Part shown: positions 45,801 through 60,500 of the stretch, in pieces
Layout: every line of letters starts with the position of its first letter
Position numbering within the stretch: the first letter of the stretch is position 1
Source of the DNA: Chaenocephalus aceratus
Lineage: Eukaryota > Chordata > Actinopteri > Perciformes > Channichthyidae
Assembly (NCBI GenBank): GCA_023974075.1
Contig: CM043797.1
Location: 12,262,178-12,326,177 of the forward strand
Length of the DNA stretch: 64,000 nt
Reading direction: 5' to 3'
The notes under the pieces: generated by a model
Database searches by the model: none
Seen by the model: only the letters and a program-made list of their open reading frames with translations
What the model was told of the DNA's origin: nothing
Position numbers and translations under genes: made by a program

Positions 45801-48241
45801 TGCTCGTGGAGGATTTTGGGATGTGTGTCTTCCTGACGAGGGTAATCCATTCTCCACATGGTGAATTGAAAGTTGACAGAGGGTCTTTTGACAGCATATG
45901 AGATTATCTACAGGCCATGAGTAGAGTAGGGTTTGAGCGCGGTCTGACAGAGATGTGTGTTTGACTTAGGCAAGATAGAAGCAGTACACAGATGGAGAGA
46001 GGTGAGGAGGGGACAGAAGATGCCCTCAGAGGCCAATGTGTGCTGTTTACCCTGGGGGGGTCGGCCTGCAGGGCAGCCAGGTAGTTCTCCAGGGCCAGGC
46101 GGCGCCGGTCGTTCAGCATGGCCTCCACCCGGGCCAGATGAGTCTCCACCAGCTGCTGCTTCTCGCTGGCTGCCTCCTCCTCCAGGGACTCCACCATGGC
46201 TTGGAAGTGCTATAAACATAAACTAATGTTTATATGCAACAGTACGGCACAGCTCCTTCAACCTCTCAGTTACACTCCTGTCGCCTCTCAGGCTTGACTC
46301 ATTTAGAAGTCTTCCCATTCAGACAGTGCCCTAATTTAGCCTCCGTGATAAGGATAGAGCAGCCAGGGAAAAGAGATATTTAATGGCACGGGGAGTGAGG
46401 GACCGGAGGCAGTAAGCCATCATATCTCACCCATACAAGGAGACAAAGGGGGGACTCGCCGGGGGACGGATCAGCGACTTACCTGAATCAATGTCTGCCG
46501 CTCAGCCTTGGGCAAGTTCTTAGCCTGACGATCAGCTTCCTCCCACTCTTTCCTCACCTGCAGGGAGAGAAACGGAAATGAAGAGAAATGTAAGACAGTC
46601 AGTCGAAGCGAGTCAAACAGCAATTCTTTACACTTCGACTCAATCCAATGCACAATGACTTTGCTTCTTTTTGGCATTTTATTTGTGAAAAATCAGAAAT
46701 ACCAACATTCACAATCATCAATTTTAGGATCTGCTGCCCATTTGCACGTCCTCTCAGCTGAACCCCAACAACTTCTATTGAATTTGTTTTCCAGTCCAGA
46801 AAAGTGCAAAGTGATCTCCAATTATTATTGGGGTCAAAATATTTGTAATCTTTTGGCCCACTGCAGTCTACTCATTGGTTGAAACTGGGTTAGTATTCCA
46901 ATAGTGATAACCTGAGATGAATGTTCTATTTACATTTTCTGGAACGCCTCTTTTGTTCTTCTTCTATTAGCTAGCACTGCAACACATTGTACATGATAGG
47001 CTAAGGGGCGGGACATCTCTAAGCAGTTGACCAATCACAACAGAACCAACCAGCTGACCAATCAGAGCAGACTGGGTTCTGGTTTCAGACAGAGGGTGAG
47101 AAGAAATATTAACATAATAATATCTCTTTCAGGCATACTTTTGCACTTGACTCTAAAAAAAGAAACTCTTCCTTTTTAAACCTGCACACATTTTGATGCT
47201 AAGTTTCCAGTTTATTTGACCAATGACGTCGGATTTTTAATGTTCTTATTAATTTGTCTGGTTAAACTAATGTACAGCATTTCATTTTAATTGTAGTACA
47301 AAACAAACACATACATTCTGAAATATAGAGAAGTCTTTTGGAAGTTTGTAAATTATATCTTCAGGTGAAAATAGTACTAATTCCTATTTAATAAGCAGTG
47401 TTGTGTCCTGACTGGACCTGGTAACTCACCCTCTCCATGCGGTTGCGGTGCCTGATCTCCAGCTGCTCCTTGGCCCTCTGGAAGCGACTGTGCTCCTTGT
47501 CGTCAGCGGGGGTCTCAAAGTAGATGTCCACATCATCAGTGGGCTGAGGGGTTGGTGACATGGCTGCAAATTCAGAAACAAACGGTGAGTGGACGATGCT
47601 GCAAACTGACAACCAGGCGAACAGACGGACAGACGAGGCGGACAACGTTAGCCAGAGAGACAAAGACTGACAGGGAACTGGACACAGAGCGAAATCGAGC
47701 TGAAAGGCGGATTGAAGCTGGACCAAAATCCCCACAGAAGCACTCCTCTCATTGCCGTTCCTCCACCCTCGGTAACTCTGATACATTTAACAGAATCTGA
47801 CAGTCTTTCCTTTCGAATTCCTTTCATCTTCCCATCGGGTTTCTGCTGACAAGTCGCGTCTCCAACACTAATGGAAATGTCTCTGCGTTTGACGGCTGGG
47901 TCATCTGGGGCGAGGCCAGAGGGCTCCGTTCTGGCGCTCCTCGGTTTACAGTCACGCAGGACTCACTCCCTCGCAAAAACAATAACGCTCCAAGCTCGCA
48001 AACCGGAAGAGACCTCATCGTCAAGAACAGGAGGAGGTTAACGCATTGTTCCTGCTTTGAACTTTGCTGCTTCAGCTCTTCAAATCTTTTTTATTTAGCA
48101 AAATGTCAAAGAAAAAGCCAATTGGTTATGATGACCATGGGCTGCGTTTGAACTGATTAAATGTGAGTCATTCTAAGGTGAAAAAAATGCTTGCTGATAT
48201 ATGCTGGTGAGGTTCGGGCAAAATGAGTGGCAGTGCTCTGT

Positions 48242-48293
<52 letters not shown>

Positions 48294-48306
48294 GGCAGAC
48301 AGACAG

Positions 48307-48347
<41 letters not shown>

Positions 48348-48465
48348 CAGACAGACAGACAGACAGACAGGCAGGCAGACAGACAGACAGACAGACAGAC
48401 AGACAGGCAGGCAGGCAGGCAGGCAGGCAGACAGACAGACAGACAGGCGGACAGGCAGACAGACT

Positions 48466-48529
<64 letters not shown>

Positions 48530-51500
48530 GGCAGGCAGGCAGGCAGGCAGGCAGACAGACAGACAGGCAGGCAGACAGACAGACAGGCAGACAGACAGAC
48601 ACAGACAGACAGACATACTGACAGACAGACAGGCAGGCAGGCAGACAGACAGACAGACAGAAACATGAACAAATGGCCGGAGTAAACACTGACATGCAAA
48701 CAAAGAAGAAAGAAAACTCAAGTGTGTTGGAAGACGCATGCATATCATTAAACACTATATAAAGGAAACATAGGAATGTTGTGTATATTTTATTTGGTAT
48801 CTTTGGGAATTTATCTTTGACTTTTGTAAACCAATCAAAAACGTATTCGTCTAGGATTTTTAAGGACAGTTGAGCGTTTTATTATTTAGTATTAGTTCCA
48901 AAACTACACTCATTTTGTTGTTTATCTTTGAGTAAAATATAAAGTTTTACTACAAAAGTCCTTCCTGAATTTAAGAAACAAAGCTAAATGTCTTACATTC
49001 TAAACATTGTCCAAACACAAGACATTGGCCTAAAGAACATCCAGACCAAACATGGCAGAATTATGATTTAAATCAGGACATTTAAATAAATAATAAGTAG
49101 AGCAGTTTATGAATTTGAGGAAGAATTTCATAGAACACTGGAATGTTCCAACTGCTCCCTCAAATATAGGTATGTTATTATAAGGAATTTAATTATTTGT
49201 ATTACCAAGTTAACCTAAAATGAGTCAACTTTTTTGTGAAAGATAAAGTAGTTAATAAATATTTTAAATAAATAATAAATGAAATCATTAAGATCTATAG
49301 GTGAACATTTTGATTAGATTTTTCAAGCAAACATACCAAATAAACTCTGTTCTAAGCTTATTCAATTAATAAAATGTCAAATTATTTAATTTAAAAAACC
49401 AATATTATAATAATAAAACAATTGTCAGTTGCAACCGGTGGCAACACTTAACATATCAGTGGAATAATAAAAGAAAAGATAAGATGTGACGTGAATAGTG
49501 ATTGTTGTGTTGAAAGGAGATAGGACAATAACAGCTGTGTGATGAGTGACAGCTACAGGCTGCAGAACAGGTGTTCTGCTTGAAGTCAGTCGCAGACTAC
49601 AACTATATTACCCTAGAGTGTTCTCAGCAGGGGGTCTGCAGCAAAGACAGAAACAGAAAGAGAGGAGGGGGTGCTGTCGGACCAGCCTCGGTCTGGTGAG
49701 ACTTACTCAGGCGCTTGCACACGGCCATGCAGTACTCCTCTGAGTCGAAATTGTTGCGGTTGCCGGCACAGCCCCCGTAAATGAAGCGCACACACTTCCT
49801 CTGGCTCAAGTCGAAGTGCCAGCGGGGCATGGAGGCTCGGCAGGGGCCGGTCTCAGCCTCCAGGGTGCACACCGCTGCCAGAGGACAGCTGGTTAGATCA
49901 TCCGGCCACTAGGGGCAGCACTTAATTCCAGTCTCAATAACAAACACAAACAGTTGAGCAAATCCTAAAGCAAATGGCAGCAGTTTGGCTACAAATGAGG
50001 CAGGATGATTTGTCCGTGTACTCTGATACTGCAGAACAGAAGTGCTGCGAGCTGAGGAAAGGGCATTGCTGATGCATACACTTATCTAATTACAGTCTGA
50101 CTTAGATTTACGCATAACTGCCTATAGTGTAAAAGTTAAAAAGCTTTGATTATATTTAAGTGGTGGGCAAAGAGCCAATAAGGGAGAGGGGGAGTTCGAC
50201 GGGTGCATTATAATTTAAAACCGCTCATTACAAACCTTTCACTTCCTGCAGAGTCTTGTCCTCGTCCTGGCTCTCTGGCATTTTGCGGCTCTCCTTCTTC
50301 TCATACTCGTCCTCCTTGTCTGCCTCCTCGTCCTCATAGACGTAGTGGTACTCCTCCTCGTCCTCTTCCTCGTCTTCGTCGTCGCCCAGCGGCTTCTCCT
50401 TCTGTGTGGGCTGCTCCTCAGCCGGTGCCTCACTGAGGAAGAGGAAGAAGAGGGAGGGCAGAGGTGATTGAGTGAAGGTGGAGGAAGCCAGAAGGGGAGT
50501 GATTTATCAAACAAGGCATAGGTCAATGTCACAGCACTTTCATTCATCCAGGTGGCCAGTAATGCCTGCCCTTCGTGGACATGCCACGATGGTGCACACA
50601 ACCGCAGACTGCTCACCTGTCCTCCACGACGTAGTCTTCTTCCATGTCGGTCTCGTCAATCTCCTCATCCTCCACCTGCTCCTCTTCATCGTCGTCCTCC
50701 TCGGTGGGCATGGCAGGTGGAGCAGCCTCCCCGGAGCGGGACGAGGGGCAGCACACATACTCGGTGCCGTGGAACTTGTCAATGCCGCAGGGAGCAGCAT
50801 GCCGTAGCTGTGCAGCATCATGGAGCTCTTGGAGCAGGCCTGACGGAGCAGAAGGAGGAGAGTTGGAGGTGAAGAAGCAGCCTCTAGGCCTCAAGAGTTT
50901 CAACTTAGACAAGATGACATTAGTTGGGAGAACATAATATTAGTGGGAGAACATAATATTGTTGACATGCTGCAGTAAGGTTGATTTATTTTAATAAACT
51001 GTAGGTTGAAGATCAAAACCTGCCAACATTTAAATACAAATTAGATTAGATGTCTCCACAAATCCAAATAGTTGTGTGTTTTCTGCAGCAAACAGGTAAT
51101 ATTGATTTCCTCCTATCCCTTTTAGCGATGAATGCACAACAAAAATGACTTTTTCCAAAAAAGTATTACAATTATTCAAGAAGATATTCAAAATCAACAC
51201 ATACAAATAAATAATGCAATGATATTGAGCATATTCCAGTTTGTACAGCAAGCCTGTTGAGATTTGACATGAATGTGGTCCTTAGTTTTAGGACCATTTT
51301 ACATTTTGGCCAGCCTTACTATCAAAGTGGTAGGAAAATAAAAAAAGAAATGAGTTGACTGACATAATGACTGAATTGTTGAGTGTGCCTGTATATGACT
51401 TTCAAATGTAATACTTCCATCATGTATGATCCTATACTAAGACATCATCTGTTGTACTTTATTTCACCAATCTTGTCAGGTGTATAAAAGGCCTAGATGT

Positions 51501-54500
51501 GAAACCAGTTTTGACTTTAAGACTTGGAGGAGCCCCTGCATCTATCCCCCTACAGAATATAGATTTGAGATCTAGCTCTCTTGTCACATACGGACTAACA
51601 TGATGAATGGGCCACACTTCGAAAAAAGTCACGCAGTCCTTTTACTGATGTGCTATTTCTCAACAAGGCTGTGCTTCACATAGCAGCTCGGAGGTATGGA
51701 GTCCTTTCAGAGTAACTGATGTCTGCTTTGAAACTCCAGCGGCGCAGCAAGGATTATCCGCCATGCTTAACGACATCTCAGTGGCAGTTGGTGAGATCAC
51801 TTTTTGAGTCATTTCTCTTGCCCAGATTTTCCCACTGGTGAGATTCATTACTGCTTGGCTGCAACGCACTTCATATTGAATGTGGGTTGTTTGCGCCTCG
51901 GGATGTCACACTATCTGTGTCTGCGAGTGAGACTCTGATTCGAGCGTTTGTGATGCGTGTGGGGAGAGAGTAAGAGTTATGAGGCAGGAGCAGACGGTTG
52001 ATGTGATCCACGAGCGGCTACTGTCGTGGTCAGAGTGGCCCCCGAGGGCTGGCTCCGGAGCTGCCTAGGGGGGATTAGCTGCATTACGGCCACAACACTA
52101 ATCTGATTAGCAGCTGAGATGTGAGGGCTCCCAGCCGCCTGTGATCTGAGGGCCTCAGAGACCCCCAGAGACAGGTGGAGGGATATAGGGAGTGGAGAAT
52201 GGACGGTAATAAAAGGTACCAGTATGACAGGGAGAGGGCATGACACATTTGTTAAAGGTCTCCTATTATACTATTTTAAGAAATATATTATGGGTCTCGG
52301 ATATATACAAATATATAAAAAACATGTCTATGAAGTGTTTTGCTCAAAATACCAAACAGATCACCCGTTCTATACCCCTCTATCTCAGGCCTGTTAGAGA
52401 AGTGCTGATTCTGGGTCCGTAGCTTTAAATAAATTGAAAACAAAAACAAAGGGGGGGGGGGGGGGAATTCTGAGCTTATGCCTGCTCAGAATTCTAACCT
52501 GATATACTGCTAAATGCTGCCGTGATGAAACGCCATGTCATGTTCCAAACCACTTCAAGGATTATTTCTGAAACAGTATGGAGCTTTTTCTCTTGTGGGT
52601 TTACCACGAGGTGAGTTCCTTTTTATATCCTGCATTTTGACACATGCTCTCTCCAGTACAGGTTAGCTCTGAGCGTTAGCGAGGCTTGCTAATGTAAACA
52701 AAGACCATATTACTTCCAAAACACGTCGTGCATTGTTTCTGATAGCGACGTTTCTAATCGGGCCGTGGGTGTCAAGCCAGCCCACATTTCCAATATTACG
52801 TCTTACGGACGCAAATCTGGATCAGCTCCGTTGTACCCCCGTTTTTAGAGATTTGAGTACGAAGGACACTTTGTGAGTTCCCTACACACACATTTATATA
52901 TAAAAGACATCAAAAGGTGCATTTTGCATGACAGGATAGGAGACCTTTAAATGAATGATTAAGACTTCCTATTTCGCTCCCATATGATTTTCCCTTTGCT
53001 ATCTCGCGGATACAGCCTACCACTGTTTCCTGTGAAGTCATTCCTTCCTTACCTCCTTGGCCACTCCGTGCCACTGCTGATGGCTGACGCACATGTCCAT
53101 ACGCTTGTTGTGGAAGAACTTGCACTTCTCTGGAACCAGAAGCACGTCACTCACAAACTCGCCCACTGTAACATCAAATCACACGGACCAATGCGCCTGT
53201 TAGTCACACCTCAAATGTGGCTACAAAGAAAAAGGTCACTGCTCAACAAAACAGGCAGGGTTAGGAACAATACATCAACTAGAGGGATTAAAAAAAGAAT
53301 AGCTGATGAGATGAGTGAGAGAAATTCATGCATCAATAATTCATAGCTGCCAGGTCCTTTAATTTCATGACAGCGGTATAACCGAAAGGCCATTTGACAC
53401 TGGAACATCTGCCTGTGCACCTGATCCCAAACAGGCTTCTGTAATTCTTTAATGCAATCAAAATGGCAGTGAAGAAAAATCCGGTTTCACACTGCGACTC
53501 TTTTAAGGCATCCCGACACTTCCTGCGGGTCAATGATATCATTGCAAGATGAATTCAATTCGAAGGATGTTTTATTCATAGGACGGGGTGATAAAAAAGC
53601 AGATCTGGGGGAAATGAATGACATGAAAGGCATCTTGTGAATTCCAATGAATAGTCGCAGGTGGAAAAAGCCATGAGCCTGTAAGCATATGGTTCGGGGG
53701 TCATAAGAATGATTAAGAAGGACAGTGACTGCTGATTGGCTGGCAGTGTGACGAGTCGCTCGGGTCGAAACGCTGCTGTCAGCAGCAGATGGAAAGCCAG
53801 GAGGAGAGAAGGAGGGATGAATAGAGGGTTTAAGTCCACATCAGAGTGGCTGAGGAATGGGAAAACGACAATGAAGGTGTAAAGGTTTCACGACCAGGGC
53901 TGGGAGTCGTCCTATAACCGGTCGATTAGCGGTTTGTCACGACCTCGGCCTGAGGCAGAGCTGCTGGAGGGCTTCGTATGAGGGGGGAAAAGCAGTGTTT
54001 TGGAAAATGAGAGGGTAGGATAGGAGAGGAGAGGCTTGAAATAGCAGAGGACTCTGCAGCTGCTTCTCATCTCCGCCAGGAGATACAGTAACACCCCCTC
54101 ACACAACCCCCCCCGCCCCATCCCTCCAGACCCCCATTCTGCTGCTTCCCTGATTGGTGCAAACCACCCGGGAAACTTAATACATTTACTTAAGTTCTAT
54201 ACATATACCCCTTTTTCAACTAAATTAAGTATGTATATTCGGTTTTTTTACACCACTAAAAAATAGGAGATGGCCTTTGTTACCTTAAACCAGAGTAAGA
54301 GTTTAATGAGTAAAAGGCTTTTTTGCAATAATCAGCGTGTTACCGTCAATGGAGTCTGGTGTCTTCTGGAGAGCTTATTGAATGTATATTTGGTAGGTTG
54401 ATAAATCATACTAGTTGTTCAAAATCCCAGGAAGAAATGTGATTATATTCTAAAGACAAAAGAAGACTGATGGCAGCCGGAAAGGTGTGTTTAGCTAGTC

Positions 54501-57500
54501 GAGTTTCCAATGTTATCACTACAGTGAAATGCTTAACATTCATTTGATTCTCAAATGATCATTCAGGACTACAAAGGTCCTCTTGGGACCAAGGAAACTG
54601 TAAGTGATGTTTTTTCTAACAATTTAGAGAATAAACACTCAAGTTATTATTTAACTACTTTGTTCAATTCACAACATTTAGGAGAGTAATACGGTATTTA
54701 TTACAATAGCTTCTTTGCAGATTTTGAAATATACTTCAGATGTAACCTGCCTTTAAAATATAAAGCATTGTTATAGCCTGCCTTAAACCCTTAAGAAGTT
54801 GAAATCACCTCCATCGTGACTAGATGGGACAGAGTAATGGAATAAAAATCGCACTCTTAAAGTGGCTATTCAGCACGAGTGCTTTCACTCTTTATACTTT
54901 ACTGGATTTTGCTTTTTATATTTCTTTACTTTTACATAAGTGAAATCTTTAATGCACAGCTTACTTTGTAATATATTTATTTTTCATTGGGGTATTGCTA
55001 CTTCAGTAACACCTCTCTCCATCTAAAGTCTTCCTCTCTTCACATCAAGAGAAACTGAGAGACAGACTCTCAGTAATCTTCAGCTCTATAGCCTGCACAC
55101 ACTCCCTCTTCATTTCATCTTTCTCTCCGTCTCGTTCTCTCACACTCACAGGTTGGTTGCGGTGGGTTTGGAGGGGACGGTGATGGATGGTGGTGTGTGG
55201 AGAGCAGCTGCGCCTCGCAACCACTCCTGCTCAGTGTGTTTCTGTGTGTGTGTACCTGTATGTGTGTGTGTGTGTATGAGAGTATACACTCCTCTTTCTC
55301 TGTAACCTCCTCTCACGTACTCTATTCATCTGACTTTTCTTTAACCTCCAGTCTATCAGACACCCTGGCTCACACTCTCCAGTCCCCGGACAGTGTGAAG
55401 GTAAGAGTACACCAATGATACTTTCAGCCCTGGGAGGTGGTGAATTAAATTAAGCACCAACCAAGATGTGCTCCTTGAAGGCAAGGCTATTGTGTTTCAA
55501 GGACTTTCCAAAGAAAGGCTGCTGTAATGACATTTAGTGTAATCAATGTGGGATCTGAAAATTACATTTTCACAGCGATAAATGATTACATCTTGAATTT
55601 ATTATATTAAGGTGCCGTAAAATGCTATATTGGGTTTTCCCTTTCCTGTAGTGTGTTGCATAGGTTTTGGTCTTCAAAGGCTACAATCCCTAAGTTCCCT
55701 CCAATAGAAGTTTCTCCCCCAAACCCCCCCCCCCCGCCTGAAGTTGCAATTACGATTTTGGCTTGCAACGATTATGAAAACAACATAATCGAAATACCAC
55801 TACTTCACTTTTTTAAAACTATTTTTCTTTTCTATTTACTTTTTAATATTTACTTGCACTATATTTTTCTGTTTTTCTGTATTATTGTGTTGCACTGTTG
55901 GAGAAGCCTGTGACCTAAGATTTTCATGGACATAACCACTCTGTAGCTATGTTCGTATGACAAATAAAGAACCTTGAAAACGATTATTTATTTTGTATTG
56001 ATTTATTTAAAAAGAAAATGTATTGGTTTTTCAGTTGAATTATACTTCAAGTCCAGGGTAATCAACTGTTAAACACATACTGATCAAATGTTTTTTTTTA
56101 ATAAATGGATGTTTTCCAAAGTAAATGGATAATCGTTTTTAATAATCGTGATATCAATTATTGACCCAAATAATCGAGATTATGATTTAAGCCATAATCG
56201 AGCAGCTCTACTGTCAGGTTCCACTGTTGTGCTTTGATGTTTTGGCAACCCTTTTGTTTACAGTTGCATCACGGATTGTGCCTCTTAAGTGGAGGAAATC
56301 TGATCTGCCACCATGGAAGGATTACACGAGGGAGACACGACCAAAGCCAGGAGGAAGCTGGTGGTTTAACTTACATCACGGAGACAACATTTGCTTGTAT
56401 CTCATGGTTTTTATAGTTTAATAGTGCAAAACTTTCGCCTTAACCAATTCTGTATCACTTGACTATAAGTGTTAAGTATAGACTCATGTGTAAAACATTC
56501 CCAGAAGAAATCAAGTGCACAGAGGCAGGGGAGTGGTGCTCAGAAACAAGCCTGAATTTGTATCTTTTATCAACTCATTGACCACAAGAATGCTATCAGG
56601 AGTCGTCATGGTGTGCCGTTCCCTTTGTTGAATAAACAGAATTACTCAACAGGAAAGGCAAAGCATGTGTCACGTCTGTAAATGTTACTAAATCAAATCC
56701 ACTTCTCGTCAAAACACGTCGTTAAAATACTTCCATGCGGTAGAAAGTAGCTCAGAATAAGCCTCAACATGCCTCAAATAAATGTAAAAGCTACCTTGAG
56801 CAATAGTCGTTAACAAAGTGTATATAAAGCGACATCAATTAAATGTGAATATGCCGTCAGAAATATCAATCGGTGTTTCTTTGGAAACGTGTTTCCTCTG
56901 GAAGCCTGCGTTGGAGCAGCTGAAGTCCCTCCCACATGTAGGTCTTGTGTAACAGATACTCTGCCATGCACTCACACCAACACCACAGCCCCTGACTGTT
57001 CTCACCACCCCAGACATAATCATACAAAAGTCTCTAAAATAATCCTGTGCTGTTCGACAAAGACATCGCGCTGCAGGGATTACAGTGCCATGGTACACGC
57101 TTCACATTCGTTTGCAGAGCCATTGTTTGGGGACGGGAAACATGGAGGGATTGTGGCTCTGTGGCTGAGCCTCTGCGTGGAGCCATGGGATACAGCATAA
57201 CCCATCCCTCTCTTTCCACACTGAGCTCCTTCCTTCTGCACTTGCATTATTCATATCAACCTATTAACTTGACAAGGGTTCTGGCCTGGCCCTTTTAATC
57301 ACATCCTTCCAAGATATAGCCCACCTCCCTTTGGTCTATATTAATGTACGCTGATGATGACTATAAGGCAGAACCTCTGATGTCCATTTTTCTGGAACAC
57401 TATGTGAACATCACACACACAGGGTGTTTCTCAATGTCGAGGACGCTTGCTTGGTAGCACATGTCTGCCGAGCGTCTTGCTTCAGATGCGAGGCAAGAAC

Positions 57501-60500
57501 ACTTCCTGGCATTTGGAAACGAAGAGTGGAACAGGCTAGCAAGTGTGCAGGTGTGCGTCATATGAGAGGCCCCGCCTTACATTTTCCGCCACAGATTTTG
57601 TCCGTGCGCAAAGCATTGTGGGGATTTGAAGACCGCGGAGTCTACACATGTGCAGCCTCGAGATTTCTCCAAACGAAGTACGCCAGGCTCGGTAGAATTG
57701 GAACAGTACTTCGGCGGCACTCGATGACGTAGTATGTTTGAAATAGTGGCTCTGGAGCAGCTTCACTCGACATTGAGAAACACCCAGAATGAATGATGAA
57801 AAAAGGCGCTCTTCATTGCACTGAATATGATCGAGAGGCCTGGCAAACACTGGGCTGGAGAGGTGAGGCGCGGTGCAGGAGGCATGCCGTGGCTCGTAGC
57901 ATATGATCCGAGTCCTCCAATTAAGGTCCTAACATGCTCCATTACATAATTAAGCAGAAGCCCTCTCAATAGCTTCCTTTCGCCAACACCTTATGTCTAT
58001 CTCCCCTTCTCCATCTGTCTTCCCCGTTCAGACTCCTCATTTGCACGCCAGCAGAGCCGGCCTTTGTAATTTGATGAGGCATGAGTGCGCAGACCTTTAA
58101 ATATGATGACAAGAAATGTGCAAGAACAAGCGGTGCAGCTATTTAATTATTCTACAAGAGGTAATGGGATTGTTTTTAATTAAATGGCACTGTTGCTGAA
58201 TCACAATGAGAGGTTCTGGGGTGTAGCTAGATGCAACAGCCTGCCAGAGTGTAGAAAAGGAGGCCATCGAGTGCGGCAGGTAGTCGAGGGGAAACAGCCT
58301 CAGCATGAGAGCAGAAACATTTTGGAGATTGATTCTGCATGTGAAGCGCTCTCATCTGGATTCCTGTTTGCTGTCCCATGAATTTCCCAAAAGCCTCCTC
58401 TCTGCATTTGCCAAAAATGCTCTTGAATAGTCGCCCATTTCACAGTCCAGTGCGACTGCTAATGGCTTTTTCATCCCGGGAAAGCGACACAACTCAATCA
58501 GCAAGAGGCTTTTGGACATAGGCATGGTGTCCGGGAAGTGTTTGCGGCATAAAGGAAGGTATTTTCTTTCTTCCTTCCTGACATATCTGGACAAGCACAG
58601 AGAGGAGACTTGTTTCAGAACTGTATTTCTCTGTTACTGCAATCCTCAGAGGCAGCAGGAGCATGCTGTGGTTTTGTTGGGGAGCTCAGAGACATGTGGC
58701 CTGCTTAGTCTGCGGCTCCATCTGACATTTAATAACCCAGAATACAGCCATGTTGCCTCTGCTGATTACAGTGATGCTGCAGGAGACAAAGGAGCGAGAG
58801 AGGTGTGGATGACGGCACAGGCGAATGGACAAATGGGGAGTAATAAAGCCGGCCTCCCCACAGCCCTCCCTCTCACTGACCCTGTGTGTCTGTGTGAGTT
58901 TATGGCCACTGTCTGAGGGGGGAAATAAGATTGTGCTTTATTGCTCAACAAGCCTCCCCAGCAATAATAGCTTCCCGCCTTTAGCCATCCGTCCTGAGAG
59001 ACATTAGCTCCCATCCAGCCTGGATCTGCTCTATCCGCAGCTCAAGGCCAGGATTAGTCAACTGAATCAGACTCTGATATTGCTCTATGTCACCACTGCC
59101 TACAGCCAATATGTATCATAATCTCTCCTTTCTCTACGATAAATGGAGGACCAATTTGGAAGAGGGTAGGGGCAGTGCAGAGCATCTGATATGGAAGGCC
59201 ATCTTCTGTCCGCTAAGTGATTTCCCCAAGCCCTTCAAGTCGTTATTAGAGCACAAGCTTACCTAAGCATTTGTAAGGCACCACAATGTGGGCGTGCCCT
59301 TTGCACACCTTCTTCTCCGTCTTGCACCAGTTCTCGATGCGAATTGGCTGGTTGCCTTCCACCACGTTTGTGATTTGAAGCTCGGGATACATCTGTTGGA
59401 AGAAGAAGCAAACAATTAGTATGCTGTGTGTGCGGGAGAGAGAAGGTGGGATAAGTGGAGCTTCAATGGGAGACTTTAATCCACACCGTATGCTCTCTAG
59501 ATACCATCTGCGCAACCATGAAAGAGCACACAACTTACTTTCCCCAAATGCCATCAAAATGTCATCAATAAATGCAACTGAAGGTTGTGGGGAAGGCTGC
59601 TCTAGAACGTACAGTCTGCTTTTTCTTGTACAGCCACATAATAAACCATGGCAATATTACCAGCAGCATGTTTGCTTATGAGATATAGTAGAAAAAAGCA
59701 TGCCCTTATGTAGAGACAGCTAGAAGCTAGAGCCTGCTAATTAAAATGCCATCCACTGCACTGTAAGTAATGTCTGTCTCTCAAGAACAGTTCAATAGCC
59801 TCTCCAATGATGAATAGGCCTACCGGTGAAATGAAAACTGAATTTTCAAACTTAGTAGAAAATTCATCTCAATATAATTTTTTGTTTTCTTTTTTTTTTT
59901 TAGCACAAAAGCAGCTAGCCTAGCTTGACTAAATGTTCCTGCTAGTTCACCACGTAACATAATATCCACTTTATTTAATATAGTAGTTATTTAACTAGGG
60001 GATGTGGCGCTACTTCAGCAAGGGCTTGAATATGAATATAATTCATGTGTTGTCATAAGCCACCAAAGGTGCCCTGCTGCTAGCAAGGCTATCATGCTAT
60101 CTCTTTTTCAATTAAAGTCAGCTTTGTTTAAATAGTAGTTCTAGCATTATAGTTAATAAATAACAATAACAAATATATATTATTTTTGTGGGGAGTGAAA
60201 TTAATAAATATGTATAGCTTCTGAAGTAGGGAATTACTAGAAAAGTTAGCTTACCAATGTTTTGCTATACAGCTTTTCTTTAGCTTGCAGAAAAAAGTTA
60301 CACATATTTTCTTATTTAACTCAGTAAGTGTATCTCCCAACATGTCATTCTAAAGTCAATTGCATGTATAACACTTCCTAGGCGATGGCTCTGGTTTGAA
60401 GGGCCTTTGTTAGCATGATTAGCTAGAAAGGTAGCAAGCTACTGAGTGGAGTAATGACAGCAGCACATAGCCAGTGCAACCACAGCATATGGGTCTTTAC

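Larger units (their letters stand above)
43822..46050 (-). other. aplp2: aplp2 intron 10, two MITEs
   Basis: Holds the TTAA-type MITE 44257-44745 and the long-TIR MITE 44967-45304, listed separately. 45305-46050 shows nothing further. Confidence 0.7.
53166..59262 (-). other. aplp2: aplp2 intron 3 (6.1 kb)
   Basis: Holds a hAT end (56210), a MITE (57422-57785), a fragment resembling the TTAA MITE family at about 55617-55720, and a short TG run (55240-55275). The rest shows no gene. Confidence 0.6.

Noticed and set aside
48157..48755. Overlapping 150-195-codon frames on both strands
   Set aside because: Produced by the CAGA tetranucleotide tract, which stays open in every frame.
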